DNA from: CALNYZ01 sp942490945
Lineage (GTDB): Bacteria > Pseudomonadota > Gammaproteobacteria > UBA6429 > Thiohalophilaceae
Direction of reading: 5' to 3'
Assembly (NCBI GenBank): GCA_942490945.1
Contig: CALNYZ010000018.1
Span: 1,984,001 to 2,048,000 of the forward strand
Length of the DNA: 64,000 bases
The notes beneath the pieces were generated by a model. That model was not told the origin of the DNA and did no database searches. It was given only the letters and a program-made list of their open reading frames with translations. Within the stretch, counting starts at the first letter, position 1. Every line of letters begins with the position of its first letter. Of this stretch, positions 1 through 8,472 are shown piece by piece. The position numbers were made by a program, and so were the translations under genes.

Positions 1-428
1 AGTGGTGCACTGGCACGCATGCGCGTGCGATCCGGTTGTTCTTGTCTGGCACCACCATGGGTGCTGACTGGCTGCTTGATGCGGGTTGTATCGGCACGTG
101 CGGGTCGACGTGGCGCAACATTGGTTGCATCGGCCGGGGTTGGTCGGCGTGGTGCCACATTGGTGGTGTCTGGTGTACGTGGACGACCGATATTGGTTTT
201 GTCTGCATTTGGCTGATTTTGATTGCCCGGGGTTTGGTTGCCTGGGGTGTTGTTGCCAGAAGAATTATTGGCAGGCGCACTGTTTCCTTGCGCACGACGT
301 GGATCGACCTGGGTTGACCCGGTACGAAATACCGTGCGATCGACCGGTTGTTGACCCGGGCGACTTTGTGTAGGCGCGGGCTTGTTGTGCGTATCGGGTA
401 TGACGCCAGGTTTGTCTTTATCTTTCAT
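1..428 (-). CDS. N-terminal part of a probable T6SS Ser/Thr kinase (PpkA-like), cut by the window edge
   Basis: The frame is open from an ATG at 428 to base 1, about 142 residues, so only the N-terminus is visible. It is a disordered segment rich in Pro, Thr, Asn and Arg. It contains DRTVFRTG near residues 30-37 and a repeated TNxxxPRRP-like motif near residues 76-110. No kinase motif lies inside the window. The PpkA call rests on position: the gene follows tagF and pppA, as ppkA does in P. aeruginosa HSI-I-type loci. That kinase phosphorylates Fha or TssL and triggers T6SS assembly. The DRTVFR motif nearly repeats DKTVFR in the TssL tail of this window, which suggests that both are phospho-threonine/FHA docking segments. 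It could instead be another Thr-rich T6SS accessory protein. The gene is certain; the product name is an inference. Confidence 0.55.
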   Translation of the reverse strand, partial: MKDKDKPGVIPDTHNKPAPTQSRPGQQPVDRTVFRTGSTQVDPRRAQGNSAPANNSSGNNTPGNQTPGNQNQPNADKTNIGRPRTPDTTNVAPRRPTPADATNVAPRRPARADTTRIKQPVSTHGGARQEQPDRTRMRASAP

Positions 429-459
429 GCTGTTTACGGCTCAATTTATTCATCAAATG

Positions 460-1215
460 TTACTGCGCAGTTTGCCTGACGCCTTTTATGGCAATCACAG
501 AAACATTATCGGAGGCACCGTTTTGTAGTGCCTGTTCAATTAGTTTATTTACCACATCGTCCGGATCGGTTTCATCCAGGGTTGTTGCGATCGCTTCGTT
601 ATCGACGGCATTATAAAGACCATCACTGCATAACAGAAATGTGTCACCGAGTTGCACATTAAACACATCCAGTTCCACATAGGCATCTTCACTTGTGCCT
701 ACTGCACGGGTGATCACGTTTGAATCCGGGTGATTGATGGCCTCTTCCTCGGTAATGGCACCCGCTTGTAATAACTCCACAACCTGGCTGTGATCCTGTG
801 ACAGTTGTTTGAGTTCCTTGCCACGATATTGATACAGTCGCGAATCACCCATCCACAACACCACACCGATTTGATCATAAATCACCATGCTGACAAAGGT
901 ACTACCAACCGTGCGTCCATCCAGCATGATTTCAGAATATTCAAGTAAACGTTCATTGACATCAAGAATGCGGTTTTCGATGTTGTTAACATACTTGTTC
1001 AATCCAACCGGCGCAGACAAATCACGTAATGAATCGACTATCATACGACTTGCCACATCGCCTGCATCATGTCCGCCCATGCCGTCCGCTACCACCCAGA
1101 GTTTTTTATCCTGGCAGTCGAGTACTGAATCTTCATTAACAGATCGCACCGTACCCACATCAGTCGCCACGGCACTGCGCCATTGAATCGGTCGTCTTAC
1201 TGTTATGTCATTCAT
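460..1215 (-). CDS. pppA: PP2C-family protein phosphatase of the T6SS threonine-phosphorylation pathway
   Basis: A PPM/PP2C phosphatase of about 251 residues. Metal-binding motifs are visible in order: NEDSV near the N-terminus, VADGMGGHDAG, GDSRLYQYR, CSDGLYNAVD and ASDNVSVIAI near the C-terminus. These hold the Asp residues that coordinate two Mn/Mg ions. In T6SS loci PppA removes phosphate from the PpkA substrate and switches the apparatus off. The protein has no signal peptide or membrane segment and is cytoplasmic. The start at 1215 begins MNDITVRR; an in-frame ATG at 1239 would add eight residues, and neither start has a strong ribosome-binding site. It lies between tagF (66 bases from this start) and the probable kinase (31 bases), in the same operon. 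Confidence 0.93.
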   Translation of the reverse strand: MNDITVRRPIQWRSAVATDVGTVRSVNEDSVLDCQDKKLWVVADGMGGHDAGDVASRMIVDSLRDLSAPVGLNKYVNNIENRILDVNERLLEYSEIMLDGRTVGSTFVSMVIYDQIGVVLWMGDSRLYQYRGKELKQLSQDHSQVVELLQAGAITEEEAINHPDSNVITRAVGTSEDAYVELDVFNVQLGDTFLLCSDGLYNAVDNEAIATTLDETDPDDVVNKLIEQALQNGASDNVSVIAIKGVRQTAQ

Positions 1216-1281
1216 ATATTCGTCTTTTAACGTTAACATCTATGTCTGATTTACTTGCAACAGTTTCGCTCATGTCATCTG

Positions 1282-2022
1282 TCAGCTTAACTGCAATGCA
1301 TAGGGTTGCTGCCATCCCCATTGCAGCCAGTTACCATCCAGCATCGCCGGCAATTTACTCGCGGCGGGTAATCCCTGCGTGGTAAACAGGCATGGCGCGA
1401 TGCGATCAGAACCAGACGTTGTCCATGCGCTGAAACTGTTTAATGTTTTTGTCAGCATCGATTCCAATATATAGGGATAGACTGACGACACGGACTGCTC
1501 TTCAAATTCAATATCCACCTGTACCGAGTACGATTCCAGCATGGCACCCTTTGCGACATAGGATGTATCCGTGCTCAGCTGTACCGCCGCTAACGCATCT
1601 ACCAGATCATCCAGTGCAATGTCGCCATCAAGTGCGGTTAAAGCCAGCGCTTCTATTTCGCCATACCACATGGTTTGCATCGCAATGAACTCCAACGGGT
1701 TCAGGTGATGCGGCAACCGGGTCGCAATGGTAAAGGGAAAATACCGCCCTACCTGGTCAACACTCGGTATCATGATGCCTGCCCATTGGTTTGCATCGAC
1801 AACGCCACGTGATAACACAAAACGCCAAATCGGACTGGTGAGATATATATCCAGCCATTCCTCACCAATATGTTCACGCGTACCGGAGACAAAGTGTTGT
1901 AACCACTGGTCCCATTCCGCAACGAAACTCGACGACAGGTTTCGTTGAATAAAGTCGCCATGCGTCGGCAACTTTCCGTATAGCCCGGGAATCTCCAGCT
2001 CATTTATATTTTGTTCTGGCAC
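1282..2022 (-). CDS. tagF: TagF, post-translational regulator of the T6SS (DUF2094 family)
   Basis: 246 residues with the TagF/ImpM signature GLYGKLPTHGDFI at residues 13-25. TagF represses T6SS assembly independently of the kinase-phosphatase pair in Pseudomonas, and binds Fha in Agrobacterium. Its start overlaps the end of tssM by 19 bases, so translation is probably coupled. In some bacteria tagF is fused to pppA; here the two are separate genes. The length is typical of stand-alone TagF. It has no signal peptide and is expected in the cytoplasm near the membrane complex. Confidence 0.93.
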   Translation of the reverse strand: MPEQNINELEIPGLYGKLPTHGDFIQRNLSSSFVAEWDQWLQHFVSGTREHIGEEWLDIYLTSPIWRFVLSRGVVDANQWAGIMIPSVDQVGRYFPFTIATRLPHHLNPLEFIAMQTMWYGEIEALALTALDGDIALDDLVDALAAVQLSTDTSYVAKGAMLESYSVQVDIEFEEQSVSSVYPYILESMLTKTLNSFSAWTTSGSDRIAPCLFTTQGLPAASKLPAMLDGNWLQWGWQQPYALQLS

Positions 2023-5000
2023 TTGAAGGAACCCAGCAAATCTTTATTAAACGGATTGTTTATGCTCTTCGCTTTTATCTCGTAGCGAATACTGTGCTTG
2101 AGATTTGCACCAGTCAGATCCGTGCCACTGCGATTGCCATCTGCCGCACTGTACACCACCCGATAAATATTTTTCGCTGCGGTCCGGGTTAATTGCGCAT
2201 TGTCCTGTAATCTGAACCACGCCCAGGGGCCTTCGTAGGTAATGGAATGCTGCTGGTCGCTCAGGTCTTCAAATACCAGACGAACGCGGTTACTTTCATT
2301 GTTGCCAATCCATTGCAAGGTGCTCCAGAATTTTGGTCCATGACTGTAGACAATACGTTTTTCACCCATATCCAGTGAGAAACGGGCGTCGTTTTTATTC
2401 ATGTTAAATGGGCGCAATTGAAATGTAAGGCTTGGCATCGCCGGATTTTCACTGAAGAAGACTGTCTTGATATTATGCGCCTGTTTGATTTGTGTCAGGG
2501 CGCTGGAACGCAGGCCAAGACTAAAGTTATCAATTCCCTTGTTATGCCAGCCACGCCGCGTGTCGACAAACGGTTTGACAAATTCAGCAGTAAATTTATC
2601 CATGGTGCCGCCGGGTTTGAAAAACTCGGTGAAATCGAACAAGGTCACTTCTTCTGTTGCGTTAGTCTGGAAGGGGTAGCGGTTGGCCAGTGCATTCATG
2701 CAGGCGCTATGCACTTGCGTGTTCCACTCTGTGTTCACATAATAATGTGATGAGCCCAGAATAACTTTCCATGTTTCAGTCGCCAGGGTTTGTAACCAGC
2801 GATTAACCGGGCCTGGCAGACTTTTCGCATAGACTCTTAATGAAGTAATCGCATTACCCGAGCCACTTTGATAGCGCATCTTGGCCACTTCAAAGGCTTT
2901 TTTGCCGGGATCGGGTGCAATCATCATCTCGTTGACAAATTCCTGCATCTGGCGAACTTTTTGAATAACAGTATGTATTTGCGCCGGTCGCGCCTTGGTT
3001 TCACGCAGCAGTAAATTAAGCTCACGGAACTGTTTATCGACAGACGTTAACTTGACTTGTGATGCAAGAAAGCCCATCGCCTTGCCTGTCGCGCCGTCTT
3101 TTTTATCATCGGCAAGATTATTCACAGACTGGTTTGTGAGTGTGGTATTTGCCGCGCCGGTTTGCAGTATTGACAAAAAGGGTGAATAGACCGGATCGAC
3201 AATATTCAGCAGTACATCATTTGCCTGGCGTAAATTTTCAAACGGTTTGACTTGTAATGCATTGTAAACCTTGTCCCAATAACTGCGGTATTCGGCGTGG
3301 TAGAGTTTTTTAACGTCCTTGATGATGTCATCCAGATCATCCTTGGCAAAATCAATACGCGCATTGTTGTCTTCTGATAATACCCATTTCTCACGCGCGA
3401 GACTGGCGATAATCTCCGACTCAGGCGACAGATTCAGATCCTTGTATGCCTGTATGGTAAACAACACCGGGATGGTCAGGTTACGTGTGACATTTTCGTT
3501 GCTGACATAAACGGTACGTACCGACTCGCCGAATTCATTGAGCAAGTTAACGCGTTGTGCGTATTTGGGATTGGCACGAATGCGGCTGTAGACGCGGTGT
3601 GCAACAGGCACACGTAATAACTGTGCACGAATCGTGGCGACCATGCTCTCGTTCAGTTTTGAAGGTGGCAGTTTTAAATTCAACAAGGCAGTGAGATGTC
3701 GTTGTAGTTGTTTGCGCACAGTTGCCTGGCCGATTAATTCCTGTTCCCAGCGTGCCTTGAAATACTCACTCACCTGAACCGTGTCCATGTGTTCTACTTT
3801 TTTGAACATCATGTAGGTGCGGAAATTGTCATACAGGTCTTCGCCTGAATGGCCGCGACTTAAGTACTTTTCCATGTGCTTTAACAGACGTGGCAGGAAT
3901 AATTGTTTGAGTTGTGTTTCATACGCCGCATCGGCTGCGCTATCGACTGCGCTGTCGTACATGCCAAGACTGGAAAGCCATGGATGATCTTCTTCGTCGT
4001 AGACCTTGCTGGCCTTGGCCAGTACATCCAGCATGGGTAATAAATCACGCAATTCGGTGGAGTGTTTGTTAAAACGTTTGTATTCGGCATTAAATCCGGC
4101 AGTATAGGATTCCACTTCATGCATATACATTTCGTTGCGGGTAAAACTGCCTGCCCACACGCTGATCATAATAATGAGTAATGCCGTCAGTCCGATGTAT
4201 CCGGCGCGTTGCGACCACAATATGATGGATTCATATTTTCGGTTTGATCCAACCAGTTCCGATTCCGGAAAAATGACCTGGCGAAACAACTGGCCCAGAA
4301 AGAAACTTTTGCCCATACCAAATCTTGCCGGCATGGCCTGTCGATCGAAACCAAAGTTAACCGATACCGATGACATTAATCGATCGATTGGGCTGCCGTC
4401 CTGTGTACCACTGCTGAAATACACACCGCGCAAATAAGGTTGATATTGATAACGGTTTTTAACAAATGTCTGACGCACGAATGGCAACACGATATCCATA
4501 AGGGTTTCCATTTGTTGTGGGAAACCCTGTATCGCGCCACGGCGAGCTACATCACGTTCCTGATGCACACGTGACAACACGCGTTCATAGAGTCGTTTGA
4601 CGAGACTTTTATATTCATCTTCCAGGTATTCAAAATCCGGACTCTCTGACACACGCGGTGCATTCGGCAAGGAAATACCCCACACCTGTTCACGATCATC
4701 CTTGGTCAGGTCTTCAAAAAATTCCGAGAAGCCGGAAATAAGATCGCTTTTGGTGAACATCAGGTAAATGGGAAAACGGATTCCCAGTTTATCCATCAAT
4801 TCATCGATACGTGAACGAATGATACGGGCATGTGCGTTACGCTCTTCTTCGGTTTGCAGTAATAATTCCTGCAAACTGATCGCAACAATGGCACCGTTGA
4901 TGGGACGGCGGCGACGATGCTTTTTCAGCAAGTTCAGGAAGCCATCCCAGGCATTGCTGTCGATCACTTTATGACTGTCTTGCGTGGTATAGCGTCCGGC

Positions 5001-5567
5001 GGTATCAATTAATACTGCTTCATTGGTAAACCACCAGTCGCAATTCCGTGTGCCCCCTACTCCCTGCAAGGCTTCTTTGCCAAACTTTTCTGCAAGCGGA
5101 AATTCAAGACTGGAATTGACCAATGCCGTGGTTTTACCCGAACCCGGTGGCCCGATGATGATATACCACGGTAATTCATACAGTGCCTTGCGACTGCCGC
5201 CGCCCTTGAATTTGAGTTTCTTTAATGTCGCCAGTGCCTGGGCAAAGCGTTCATTAATGACATGAATTTCTTCAGACTGCTGTTCGGAAATAATACTGTG
5301 TGCACTGGTCTGATTGCTTTGCAAATCTGCAACGAGTCCTTCGTTCTGTTTTTTCTCCTGCAGATTGATGCGCAGATTATTCAGTCCCCATAACACAATG
5401 ATTATCATGATCGTGGCAAGGCGCGCGACTTCTCCCCCAAGTGGCGCATAATTATTGCTGCCAAATTTTATTGCTGGCCCGACAAACCAGATCAACAAGG
5501 AGACGACGATCAGGCCGATGATTGAAATGACGACCCTGTTTTTAAAGAACTCTATTATTTTTTTCAT
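2004..5567 (-). CDS. tssM: TssM, IcmF-family inner-membrane channel component of the T6SS
   Basis: 1187 residues, the usual size for TssM/IcmF. Two hydrophobic segments lie at about residues 12-30 and 50-62 and a third near residue 440 (GLTALLIIMISVWAG). The cytoplasmic loop between the second and third carries an intact Walker A motif, GPPGSGKT at 139-146, so nucleotide binding is possible. The remaining 700 or more residues form the periplasmic part that contacts the TssJ lipoprotein. TssM, TssL and TssJ form the trans-envelope complex. The gene lies 21 bases after tssL and overlaps tagF. Confidence 0.96.
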   Translation of the reverse strand: MKKIIEFFKNRVVISIIGLIVVSLLIWFVGPAIKFGSNNYAPLGGEVARLATIMIIIVLWGLNNLRINLQEKKQNEGLVADLQSNQTSAHSIISEQQSEEIHVINERFAQALATLKKLKFKGGGSRKALYELPWYIIIGPPGSGKTTALVNSSLEFPLAEKFGKEALQGVGGTRNCDWWFTNEAVLIDTAGRYTTQDSHKVIDSNAWDGFLNLLKKHRRRRPINGAIVAISLQELLLQTEEERNAHARIIRSRIDELMDKLGIRFPIYLMFTKSDLISGFSEFFEDLTKDDREQVWGISLPNAPRVSESPDFEYLEDEYKSLVKRLYERVLSRVHQERDVARRGAIQGFPQQMETLMDIVLPFVRQTFVKNRYQYQPYLRGVYFSSGTQDGSPIDRLMSSVSVNFGFDRQAMPARFGMGKSFFLGQLFRQVIFPESELVGSNRKYESIILWSQRAGYIGLTALLIIMISVWAGSFTRNEMYMHEVESYTAGFNAEYKRFNKHSTELRDLLPMLDVLAKASKVYDEEDHPWLSSLGMYDSAVDSAADAAYETQLKQLFLPRLLKHMEKYLSRGHSGEDLYDNFRTYMMFKKVEHMDTVQVSEYFKARWEQELIGQATVRKQLQRHLTALLNLKLPPSKLNESMVATIRAQLLRVPVAHRVYSRIRANPKYAQRVNLLNEFGESVRTVYVSNENVTRNLTIPVLFTIQAYKDLNLSPESEIIASLAREKWVLSEDNNARIDFAKDDLDDIIKDVKKLYHAEYRSYWDKVYNALQVKPFENLRQANDVLLNIVDPVYSPFLSILQTGAANTTLTNQSVNNLADDKKDGATGKAMGFLASQVKLTSVDKQFRELNLLLRETKARPAQIHTVIQKVRQMQEFVNEMMIAPDPGKKAFEVAKMRYQSGSGNAITSLRVYAKSLPGPVNRWLQTLATETWKVILGSSHYYVNTEWNTQVHSACMNALANRYPFQTNATEEVTLFDFTEFFKPGGTMDKFTAEFVKPFVDTRRGWHNKGIDNFSLGLRSSALTQIKQAHNIKTVFFSENPAMPSLTFQLRPFNMNKNDARFSLDMGEKRIVYSHGPKFWSTLQWIGNNESNRVRLVFEDLSDQQHSITYEGPWAWFRLQDNAQLTRTAAKNIYRVVYSAADGNRSGTDLTGANLKHSIRYEIKAKSINNPFNKDLLGSFKCQNKI

Positions 5568-5588
5568 TATCCGTTTTAAACCTTAACT

Positions 5589-6536
5589 TCACTTTTCCCT
5601 GAAATAGGATTGCGTCTTGACTGGCGCAGTCCTGATTTGATCCAGCTGCGCAACCACGTGCTCGGATGATTTATACATCCAGTAACGGAACCCGGAATAA
5701 CTCAGCACCAGGATGCCGCACACCACACTGACCACTACCCACATCGGTACGTATTGCGCCAGTGAGTTGCGAATACGACCGAGCCCTTCCCATCTTGGCG
5801 AAAGGGTTCGTTCATATTCGCCACGAAATGATCGGATTGTGCGAAATAATTCGTCACGTATTTGTTCAATGGTGTCGCGGCCACGGGTAATAACGCGATA
5901 CTTCCCTTCAAACCCCAGACTCAAGAGAATGTACATCAGTTCAAGTACTTCGAGATTTTCTGCGGGGCTTTCCTTCATCTTGTCCAGCAACATAAAGAAC
6001 TTTTCACCGCCATGCGTTTCGTTGTGAAACATGCTTAACAGTGTGCGCTGCGGCCAGGCGCTTTCTGCACCCCAGGGAGTATTTAAAACTGTTTCATCCA
6101 GCATCGCACACAGGATATAGCGCGCGACCAGAATAATTTCCGGCTTGATGTGTTTTTCCTTGGCAGTGGCTTCAAACTGTCGAATCGCACTGGTTAATTG
6201 CTGATGCAAACCACCGACATTTGGATGCGTAACCGAATGACGTGTTTTGTAACATACCGCGATTAACATGGAGGCAGCATTTACCAGTGGATTTAAACCG
6301 GAAAATAATTTGAATTGTCCTGCATGGGGATCATATTGTGGCGCTTGTGGTTGTGGCGGCGGTGTCGCTGGATGGCGTTGCTGCGTGGCACCACTGTTAT
6401 TGGGCATCTGTGTTTGCCCGGTGCGCCGACCAGGTGTTGGTCGAATAACCGTGTTTTCATTATTGCCACGTTGCGCACCTGCACCTGCGGCAGGGTTCTG
6501 ACGGAAAACCGTTTTATCCGACTTGTCATTCGACAT
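5589..6536 (-). CDS. tssL: TssL, DotU/IcmH-family inner-membrane protein with threonine motifs in its tail
   Basis: 315 residues. The ATG at 6536 is preceded by AGGAG at good spacing; the longer frame back to 6575 runs into tssK and lacks a site. The DotU domain covers about residues 75-270 and a single membrane helix (YVPMWVVVSVVCGILVLS) lies near the C-terminus. There is no fused OmpA-type peptidoglycan-binding domain. The first 60 residues are disordered and carry DKTVFRQNP (Thr9) and ENTVIRPTPG (Thr29). In Agrobacterium the kinase PpkA phosphorylates Thr14 in the TssL tail and Fha then binds; these motifs fit that mode, but the phosphorylation here is inferred. Confidence 0.95.
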   Translation of the reverse strand: MSNDKSDKTVFRQNPAAGAGAQRGNNENTVIRPTPGRRTGQTQMPNNSGATQQRHPATPPPQPQAPQYDPHAGQFKLFSGLNPLVNAASMLIAVCYKTRHSVTHPNVGGLHQQLTSAIRQFEATAKEKHIKPEIILVARYILCAMLDETVLNTPWGAESAWPQRTLLSMFHNETHGGEKFFMLLDKMKESPAENLEVLELMYILLSLGFEGKYRVITRGRDTIEQIRDELFRTIRSFRGEYERTLSPRWEGLGRIRNSLAQYVPMWVVVSVVCGILVLSYSGFRYWMYKSSEHVVAQLDQIRTAPVKTQSYFREK

Positions 6537-6556
6537 GGTATTACTCCTGGGTAAAA

Positions 6557-7891
6557 TTATTGCCTGATTGCCCAAAACTCAAATTCAAGGCCAGGGAAAT
6601 CACCGCCAACATGCAACGCAAATCCGCCTGACTGCTGTAGCTCTTTCCAGAAAGGTGAATTACGCTCCAGTTCAAAATACGTATAGCCGGAGTGATAAGG
6701 AATTTGTCGTGGTGCAACCGGCAAGGGCTTAATCGGTATGCCAGGCATGGCCGCATTCACCAGTTGTCGAATACGTTCAACAGGGCCGACTTTTAATTGT
6801 GCCGGTAAATGCGTGCGAATGGTATTTTCCGGTACATCTGCTCGTACCGCGAGGACAAACATCGCGGTTGCCAACAAACTGCGATCCGAAATTTGTGCGA
6901 CACGAATACCGTATTTTTTCTCCACCAGTGACATGGAGATAGCGGTTTGTTCATACACCATGGATAAACTTTGCTGCAAGGTTGTGATGACTGGCGCAAA
7001 GGTCGCCTGCAGGTTATCGTGCAGGTAAGGTGGAAACGATGGTGGTCGTTTGTTTTTCGCAGTAAAGGTAGATAACTCACCCACCATTTGTAATGCTTCT
7101 GTATACAAAGTTAACGGATGCAAGCCCTGCATCAACGTTAAATGATTTGCCATTGGCTCGAGTCGGTTAACCAGTTGCAGCAACATGTAGTCAGCCACTT
7201 CAGCGGTACCACCACGTTGTGTATCGGCAAGTCGTCCGGCAATGGATTCGCCACGATGGTGTAACAAACCCACCAGCTCTGACATGAATGCACTCAGTCG
7301 TGTGGAGGCATTGCATTCCAGGCAGGTCGGTATGTATTGATTGTCGAGCAACACATTTTTATCATCGCGTGATTCGGATATACGCAGCACACCGATACAG
7401 GCATAACCGCTTAAATCATCTGTTTCATACAACAAACGAAAACGTAATTTACCAACATCAAGTGAAATGGTATCGCCGTCTTCGATGGTGACATCACGCG
7501 ACTCCATTTTAGAAGTCAGATAACGCGCCATACCCTGACTGGTTTCATCTGCCAGTACATCGACGGCACCGGGGCGTTTAACCGGTATCGCCAGGTACAC
7601 AACACAATTATGTGTATTAACCGGCACATCGATGACCGGTGGTGGATCATCTTTATCAGGAAAATTAAAGGGTGTTCCGTCGGGAAAAACACCCGACGCG
7701 TCGAGTATGGAAATTTTTCCCAGTTTCAACAGTTCCTGGTCTACTGTTAAATTATGTATCCCCCACCCATATGCGCCATAAGCTGCGCACTTACCATTTA
7801 TATAGGATTCGAAATAACGTTCCTGTTGCTGGAAATGTTGAGGATTCAAAAACATCCCCTCTGACCATACAACTTTATTATCTAGCGACAT
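6557..7891 (-). CDS. tssK: TssK, baseplate-to-membrane adaptor of the T6SS
   Basis: 444 residues of the ImpJ/VasE family. The start MSLDNKVVWSEGMFLNPQHFQQQ is near-invariant for TssK. TssK trimers connect the TssEFG-VgrG baseplate to the cytoplasmic faces of TssL and TssM. It is a soluble cytoplasmic protein without a signal or membrane segment. It sits between tssJ (68 bases) and tssL (20 bases), the standard J-K-L-M order. Confidence 0.96.
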   Translation of the reverse strand: MSLDNKVVWSEGMFLNPQHFQQQERYFESYINGKCAAYGAYGWGIHNLTVDQELLKLGKISILDASGVFPDGTPFNFPDKDDPPPVIDVPVNTHNCVVYLAIPVKRPGAVDVLADETSQGMARYLTSKMESRDVTIEDGDTISLDVGKLRFRLLYETDDLSGYACIGVLRISESRDDKNVLLDNQYIPTCLECNASTRLSAFMSELVGLLHHRGESIAGRLADTQRGGTAEVADYMLLQLVNRLEPMANHLTLMQGLHPLTLYTEALQMVGELSTFTAKNKRPPSFPPYLHDNLQATFAPVITTLQQSLSMVYEQTAISMSLVEKKYGIRVAQISDRSLLATAMFVLAVRADVPENTIRTHLPAQLKVGPVERIRQLVNAAMPGIPIKPLPVAPRQIPYHSGYTYFELERNSPFWKELQQSGGFALHVGGDFPGLEFEFWAIRQ

Positions 7892-7959
7892 ATTTTTCTG
7901 TCCGTTTGTTATTTATAAATGTCAGTCGTCGTGCCTTTATAATTACACGCGATCTGGAC

Positions 7960-8451
7960 TTATTGATTACCGGTAATGGTGTTACCCGAAACATTTATTT
8001 CAGATTTCGAGGCAATAACATTGGTCGGTTCTACGGGAATAATCACCTTGAAACTGGCGCTTTTATATTTCAGGAACTCGGCGAACAAACCAACAAAACG
8101 CGTTTCTTTATTCAGCACGAATTCTTCTTCCCTGCTCTCGCCCGGCTTTAGTCTTTTCAGTCTTTGTTTGGCGATCATGGAATCACCCAGCATTGCCTTG
8201 TCTTTTTCATACAAATCAAAGAAATTCGCACGTTCAAATTGTGTAGTTGATTTCAATTCATACATTCTGATAAACAGTGGTGAAGGCGTGCTTTTGTCAT
8301 CCGGATTAATATCTGCAGCGACGTTAAATGCCAGCGTTAAATCTGTATCGGCATTAAACAGGCCACCAATTTTGGTATTCAGCGTACTGCAGGCGCTAAT
8401 GCCCAGACAAAAGATAAAAATTAATATTGGTTTAACTGCTGTAAATTTCAT
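7960..8451 (-). CDS. tssJ: TssJ, outer-membrane lipoprotein of the T6SS
   Basis: 163 residues. The signal peptide ends in the lipobox GISAC, with Cys21 as the acylation site. The mature part contains the TssJ pattern (PLFIRMYELKS, then ARFFD-like NFFDLY). TssJ anchors TssM to the outer membrane. The residues after Cys are STL, with no Asp at +2, which fits export to the outer membrane. It is 21 bases after fha and precedes tssK. Confidence 0.92.
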   Translation of the reverse strand: MKFTAVKPILIFIFCLGISACSTLNTKIGGLFNADTDLTLAFNVAADINPDDKSTPSPLFIRMYELKSTTQFERANFFDLYEKDKAMLGDSMIAKQRLKRLKPGESREEEFVLNKETRFVGLFAEFLKYKSASFKVIIPVEPTNVIASKSEINVSGNTITGNQ

Positions 8452-8472
8452 GCCTGATTCCTTTGTTACCTG

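Noticed and set aside
36..373. Plus-strand ORFs in the first 400 bases
   Set aside because: They lie opposite the Pro/Thr/Arg-rich N-terminus of the minus-strand gene at 1-428, whose low complexity leaves other frames open.
7672..8151. Plus-strand ORF of 159 codons over the tssK-tssJ junction
   Set aside because: It is antisense to two well-supported genes and has no recognisable domain.
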